This document shows positions 26,301 through 29,484 of a stretch of DNA of 29,484 nt, in pieces; the first letter of the stretch is position 1, and each line of letters starts with the position of its first letter. The stretch lies in NCBI GenBank assembly GCA_045580485.1, contig JAZNNW010000087.1, positions 1-29,484 of the forward strand. The letters are read 5' to 3'. The translations under genes and the position numbers were made by a program. A model generated the notes under the pieces. It had not been told where the DNA came from and ran no database searches. It was given only the letters and a program-made list of their open reading frames with translations. The stretch is from Avoscillospira sp045580485 (lineage in GTDB: Bacteria; Bacillota; Clostridia; Oscillospirales; Oscillospiraceae).

Positions 26301-29300
26301 ACTTCGAGATCACCAGCAACAAGCCCTTCTGGGATTGGGACAACAAGATCCCCAGCGATCTCTATGCCGATGATTTCATTGCCGACGGTCAGTATCATAC
26401 CTATCGTCTGCAGAATGTGTCCCTCATCACCGAGGACAGTCAAGAGTTCATCTTCTTCAACTGGACACTCCGCGTTCCCATGCCCAAGCTGGCCTATCTG
26501 GAAGGCAGAAAGGTCGATGTCTACTTCTCCATGAAGATAGATGGCGAACTGGACTTCTCCGATCCTTCCAATCTGCCGGACTACTATGTGGACCGCGTTC
26601 TCGTGGTGGAGACTTGCCCCGAGCATGCTGCCGATGAGTATACCTACAACGAGCAGACCGGTGTCTACGAGGGTGTCTGCCGCAATTGCGGCAAGGTCGT
26701 CTCCTACAAGTTCAGAGCCAAGCTGCCGCAGCGAGTGGTGGATGACATGAATGCCGAGGGCAACGATCCTCAGCACATCCATGACTTCGGCCCCTCTGAT
26801 TTCCGTCAGAGCAGCAGCATCCTGAGCTTTGTGGATGATCCCGAGTCTCCCTATGGCAGAGCTGCCAAGCTGGATGTTTCCAAGTATTCCAAGCCGCACC
26901 TCTTTGTCAATCCTTCCAACGCTGTCCGTTCTGTGGGTCTGTCCGCCAAGGGTGAGATCGCATCTCTGGATCTGGATGAGATGATCGCAGCCAGCGAGGA
27001 AGGCGGCTACCACACCTACAAGCTGGATGATCTGGTCATGCCTGAGGTCGGCAAGGGCTACGGCTACTTCCACTTCGGCTACAGCTATTTCCAGAGCTAC
27101 AATGTAGCCTACAAGCTGAGCGAACTGGCAGGCAAGAGCGTGGATATCTACATTTCCATGAAGATCGACAAGCCTCTGGGCAACAGCAGCCAGATCCCCA
27201 ATTACTATGTGGATCGCATCATCGTTGCAGATAACTGCGGCAACCATCTGGCTGCCGACAGCCGCGAATTGATCTCCACCGGCACCTGCTACGAAGGCAA
27301 TATCTATTCTGCCCGCTGCGAAGTCTGCGGCAGAACCGTCAAGACGGAAGATCCTTCCACCAGACTGCCCCATAACTTCGGCGAGTATGTGACCTCTGCT
27401 GACGGCAAGTCTCAGGTGGCCAAGTGCCAGAATGCAAACTGCCCTGTCACCAAGACCGTCTCTCTGGAGGCTGCCCTGCCGCAGGAGGTTCTGGACGATT
27501 TGAATGCCAACGGCATCGATCCCACCCATGTCTATGACTTCGGTCCTTCCCAGTTCCGTACCGGCACCACCAGCCTGCTGAGCTTCGTGGATGATCCCGA
27601 CTCTCCCTACGGCAGAGCCGCCAAGATCGATACCACCAAGAGCAGCAACGCAGGTCCTCTGATCAGCCTCAAGGAGGCCGTTCGTACCGTGGGTCTGCAG
27701 AGTAAGGGCAAGTTGGGCGTTCTGGATAAGGCTGATCTGGTTGCAGGCAACAAGGCCGGCGGCTATCACGCCTACAAGATCGAGAATGTGACTCTGCCTG
27801 AGGCAGGCAACGGCTACGGCTACTTCTACCTCCTGAACTACTACATCCAGAGCTACAATGTCAGCTACAAGCTGGCAGAATTCGCCGGCAAGACCGTGGA
27901 TATCTACATTTCCATGAAGATCGACGGCGAGATCGATAACTATAATAAGGCAAAGTATCCCATTTTCTATGTGGATCGCGTCATCATCGTCACCGATTGC
28001 GAAGACTTTGACCTGACCTTTGTAGAGACACCCGGTGAAGATTGCACCACCCCCGGTGTTCAGACGGCAGTTTGCCCCCATTGCGGCAAGGAAGTTGTCA
28101 AGGAAGGCACTACCGCTTCTCACAGCTTTACCCAGTATTTCCGTGATGGTCTGGATATGTACAAGTATGTGGCAAAGTGTGACCGCGGCTGCGGCGCTAC
28201 CGATGTGAAATACGACCAGCGCCTGTCTGTGCAGGAAAAGCTCCCCGCCGAACTGCCCGACAGCGTGAAAAAGCATGTCCTGTTCTCCTACAGCTGCGAT
28301 GAGTTCATCCTCTCCGGTCCTGAAGATCCCTACATGTGGGATCTGGAACTGGATCGCCCCGTCGGTGTTTTGGACTATGACAGAAACTACGAGTCCTCTT
28401 CCATGGTCATGACCGGCAGTACCGGTCCCATCGCCTGTATGTACCCCTCCGGTGCTCCCAGCCATGGCTTGGGCGAGTTCAAGGGTGTGGCCGCCAATTC
28501 CGGTCAGGGCTACAAGCTCTATTCCATTAAGAATGTCATTCCCATCAAGGAAAGAGCCTATAACTACTTCTATATGTTCCCCAGCTGGGTCCTGCAGATC
28601 CATATGCTGGATGATGATCTGATCAAGAATGACTACAGAGGCAAGGCCGTCGACCTGTACCTGTACATGAAGGCAGAGGGCGATACCAGCTGTGTCTCCG
28701 AGGATAAGCCCACTTACTGGATCGATCAGATCATCGTGGCAGAAAGCTGTACCACCGATGACACCTGGGAGGTCGTCAGAGAAGCTACCTGTACCGAAAC
28801 CGGTCTGATGAAGGGTAACTGCTCCGTCTGCGGCCTGCAGGGTGCAGAAGTGGAAATTCCCATGATCCCCCATGTCATGACCAGAACCGTTCTGGAAAAG
28901 AAGGCTACCTGCTTTGCCAACGAGGTTCGTTACGGTCTGTGCGATGTCTGCGGCAAGAGAGACAGCCAGCAGGTGGAAAATACCACCTTGGCACACAGCT
29001 TCTCCAACTATGTGAAGCAGGATGACGGTACGGAGATCGCTTACTGCGATAACGGCTGCGGCGAGCGGCACATCCGCAACTCCGTCAGCTACGGCGAGAA
29101 CATCCAGCTGCCTGAGCCGCTGCAGCCCATCATCCCCATCCTGGGCGGTGCAGCCGGCGCACCCAGCTTCAGCTTCTCCGATATCAAGGAGTCCGACTGG
29201 TACTTTGAGTCCGTCAAGGAAGCCTGGAGCAACAAGCTCATCAACGGCGTCACCGCTACCGAGTTCCGTCCCAACGAAACGCTGACGGTTGCTCAGGCTG

Positions 29301-29484
29301 TGAAGCTGGCATCTGCTTACCACGAAATGAACTACATCGGTGATGTTACCCTTGAAAATGGCAGCGGTAACTGGTACAGCTCCTATGTGGACTATGCCGT
29401 TGAAAACGGCATCATCGACAGCAAGTATGCTTCCTACACACCTGCCAAGATGAACAAGGCCATCGACAGAAGCGAATTCGTCTC
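23357..29484 (+). CDS. Giant gene 4: DUF4838 surface glycosidase-like protein with tandem modules and SLH anchor (3' truncated by window)
   Basis: The ATG at 23357 follows AAGGAGGT by 7 bases; the frame stays open for 2042 codons to the window end. The signal peptide (hydrophobic residues 10-25) is likely cut after AGA at 27. The N-domain and DUF4838 (SPNDMAGHCECDEC, WDYG, FTEFQRCNTVDFWD) are closest to gene 3. Modules lie near 25379-25890, 26114-26618, 26721-27240, 27479-28003 and 28249-28755. Modules 3 and 4 resemble each other (both FVDDP-SPYGRAAK), unlike in the other genes, which suggests an internal replacement. SLH domains start at 29174 and run off the end in SLH 2. Joining to bases 1-301 through the 48-base overlap gives 2126 residues. 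No TTA, CTA or TCA codon occurs up to 29323. It diverges from AraC regulator B. Confidence 0.9.
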   Translation, partial: MKNKKLVRWVALLLLVVAVVGVTFAGAKEPAAKAAGLSLEDMPIVLPANVTEVEKTAAKELQHYLKKMTGTNSSILTEGVKVESAIYLGATEFAKENHVTYTDNNGQGEGWAIKAIGSNVVLTGGETRGTLYAVYHLLEDHFGVHWWNVWEEYVPTMSDAVVPYDYDHSGEPLFADRAIYFSETKTSLYYVRNRMNGFTANAPAAYGGEINYAKPYHVHTFNRMFPAYYAAPTSASAAAWTDAINPEGISWFEEHPEWFAYSRARGERISYGQMCLTNKELMQEFGNKAIKAIELSYEEADEQGVARPSYIDVSPNDMAGHCECDECIAVEAASGPSGRLLKFVNAVAEVVETVYPEMKVETLAYDDYFELPLDGTKPRHNVVIRLASSDVDIVHDMDHPNNVKVKKRLYEWGNLLDDGQLMYWDYGIVLGDYGVLPNMFKFGRDYRQVYENGGVGVFTEFQRCNTVDFWDMKHWILTKVIEDPYQDEKELAMTFLNGYYGEAAAEPLLNYLYFMEDAAADHYEIITFSDKLMEAPWLSAEDILKGNAYFEEAIAALKADTSLSEADRELFLNRVAAARGGLDRLILNNYTDYVMEMYEAGKNFGLDRQEVGKRMVAGLTWLMAMENEVDYTGIDNWGVRKDSRGQDALSAHSKYAAETDSVTGEAIERPAIPEQIYKDHPGISDVHIHDYLAESMFQAGIYVQYPYVDKVSHAASWGGTAIVVDYKELFDWAEYSGGSYTSYLFSETKPLTTNLGSLLLNKPLVADGEYHLYRIPDHVVLREGKTLVSFFNDVIRFDIKKLEWLADDPVDVYVSMKIEGDPTSAETKNPAKLSIERVLIVEPCYAYDIDYNQEIPATCAKGTTMVGICPVCGKAAEKEIAGTKLSHTMVSDYVYDAATNTYKGECAHCGEVEYQFEAELPENVIADLKEANLGPDRVHEFTIGDFTTSAATAAYQDIVTDPDSKIGTAVFWDLNKMTNYGHFEITSNKPFWDWDNKIPSDLYADDFIADGQYHTYRLQNVSLITEDSQEFIFFNWTLRVPMPKLAYLEGRKVDVYFSMKIDGELDFSDPSNLPDYYVDRVLVVETCPEHAADEYTYNEQTGVYEGVCRNCGKVVSYKFRAKLPQRVVDDMNAEGNDPQHIHDFGPSDFRQSSSILSFVDDPESPYGRAAKLDVSKYSKPHLFVNPSNAVRSVGLSAKGEIASLDLDEMIAASEEGGYHTYKLDDLVMPEVGKGYGYFHFGYSYFQSYNVAYKLSELAGKSVDIYISMKIDKPLGNSSQIPNYYVDRIIVADNCGNHLAADSRELISTGTCYEGNIYSARCEVCGRTVKTEDPSTRLPHNFGEYVTSADGKSQVAKCQNANCPVTKTVSLEAALPQEVLDDLNANGIDPTHVYDFGPSQFRTGTTSLLSFVDDPDSPYGRAAKIDTTKSSNAGPLISLKEAVRTVGLQSKGKLGVLDKADLVAGNKAGGYHAYKIENVTLPEAGNGYGYFYLLNYYIQSYNVSYKLAEFAGKTVDIYISMKIDGEIDNYNKAKYPIFYVDRVIIVTDCEDFDLTFVETPGEDCTTPGVQTAVCPHCGKEVVKEGTTASHSFTQYFRDGLDMYKYVAKCDRGCGATDVKYDQRLSVQEKLPAELPDSVKKHVLFSYSCDEFILSGPEDPYMWDLELDRPVGVLDYDRNYESSSMVMTGSTGPIACMYPSGAPSHGLGEFKGVAANSGQGYKLYSIKNVIPIKERAYNYFYMFPSWVLQIHMLDDDLIKNDYRGKAVDLYLYMKAEGDTSCVSEDKPTYWIDQIIVAESCTTDDTWEVVREATCTETGLMKGNCSVCGLQGAEVEIPMIPHVMTRTVLEKKATCFANEVRYGLCDVCGKRDSQQVENTTLAHSFSNYVKQDDGTEIAYCDNGCGERHIRNSVSYGENIQLPEPLQPIIPILGGAAGAPSFSFSDIKESDWYFESVKEAWSNKLINGVTATEFRPNETLTVAQAVKLASAYHEMNYIGDVTLENGSGNWYSSYVDYAVENGIIDSKYASYTPAKMNKAIDRSEFV
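29174..29484 (+). repeat. SLH cassette, copy 4 (type A, truncated)
   Basis: This is the SLH region of giant gene 4. It has PSFSFSDI as in gene 2, and the unique SLH 2 variant SKYASYTPAKM, whose TPAK part is otherwise seen only at the left edge of the window. The linker before it (IQLPEPLQPIIPILGG) matches gene 1, not gene 2 or 3, so the 3' end is a mosaic. Confidence 0.85.
29437..29484 (+). repeat. Terminal direct repeat, right copy
   Basis: Identical to bases 1-48 and in the same reading frame. Removing one copy gives a closed length of 29,436 bases. Confidence 0.95.

Noticed and set aside
1..29484. Interpretation as a plasmid or phage
   Set aside because: No replication, partition, mobilisation, capsid or integrase gene is visible. 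The terminal overlap alone does not show a replicon and falls within a repeated SLH segment.

Overview
The window is a tandem array of very large, secreted, cell-wall-anchored proteins with their local regulators. It most likely comes from a gut-type Gram-positive anaerobe of the Clostridia (Oscillospiraceae-like). That placement is inferred from S-layer homology (SLH) anchors, repeated CxxCG ribbon modules, strong AGGAGG ribosome sites, AT-rich spacers around GC-richer genes, and RpiR and AraC sugar-type regulators. No rRNA, tRNA, CRISPR, transposase, integrase or replication gene is visible.

Layout. Positions 1-301 hold the 3' end of an SLH protein. A convergent RpiR regulator (364-1215, minus) follows, then giant gene 1 (1559-8026), giant gene 2 (8376-14837), AraC regulator A (14884-15633, minus), giant gene 3 (15787-22239), AraC regulator B (22285-23034, minus) and giant gene 4 (23357 to the window end, truncated). 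Genes 1-3 encode 2155, 2153 and 2150 residues. All four share one plan: signal peptide, GH67/GH20-like N-domain, DUF4838 catalytic-type domain, about five repeats of a beta-sandwich-like module each followed by Cys-rich ribbon segments, and three SLH domains. The best reading is a set of paralogous surface glycosidase/glycan-binding proteins. The substrate is unknown. DUF4838 is related, as far as I recall, to the GH163 endo-beta-N-acetylglucosaminidases, so complex host glycans are a reasonable guess.

Regulation differs gene by gene. Gene 1 diverges from the RpiR gene across a region with two GAAAT-N3-ATTTC palindromes, one inside the gene 1 promoter spacer. Genes 3 and 4 each diverge from their own AraC paralogue across near-identical overlapping promoters. 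Gene 2 has no adjacent divergent regulator but carries other palindromes. Genes 1 and 4 also share a structured 5' leader with a possible anti-Shine-Dalgarno element.

The first and last 48 bases are identical. Joining them restores gene 4 in frame to 2126 residues, close to its paralogues. The sequence is therefore either a circle of 29,436 bp or, more likely in my view, a chromosomal tandem array closed on itself during assembly through its near-identical SLH segments. SLH-coding DNA is homogenised between copies while the upstream parts have diverged, which suggests gene conversion and domain shuffling within the array.
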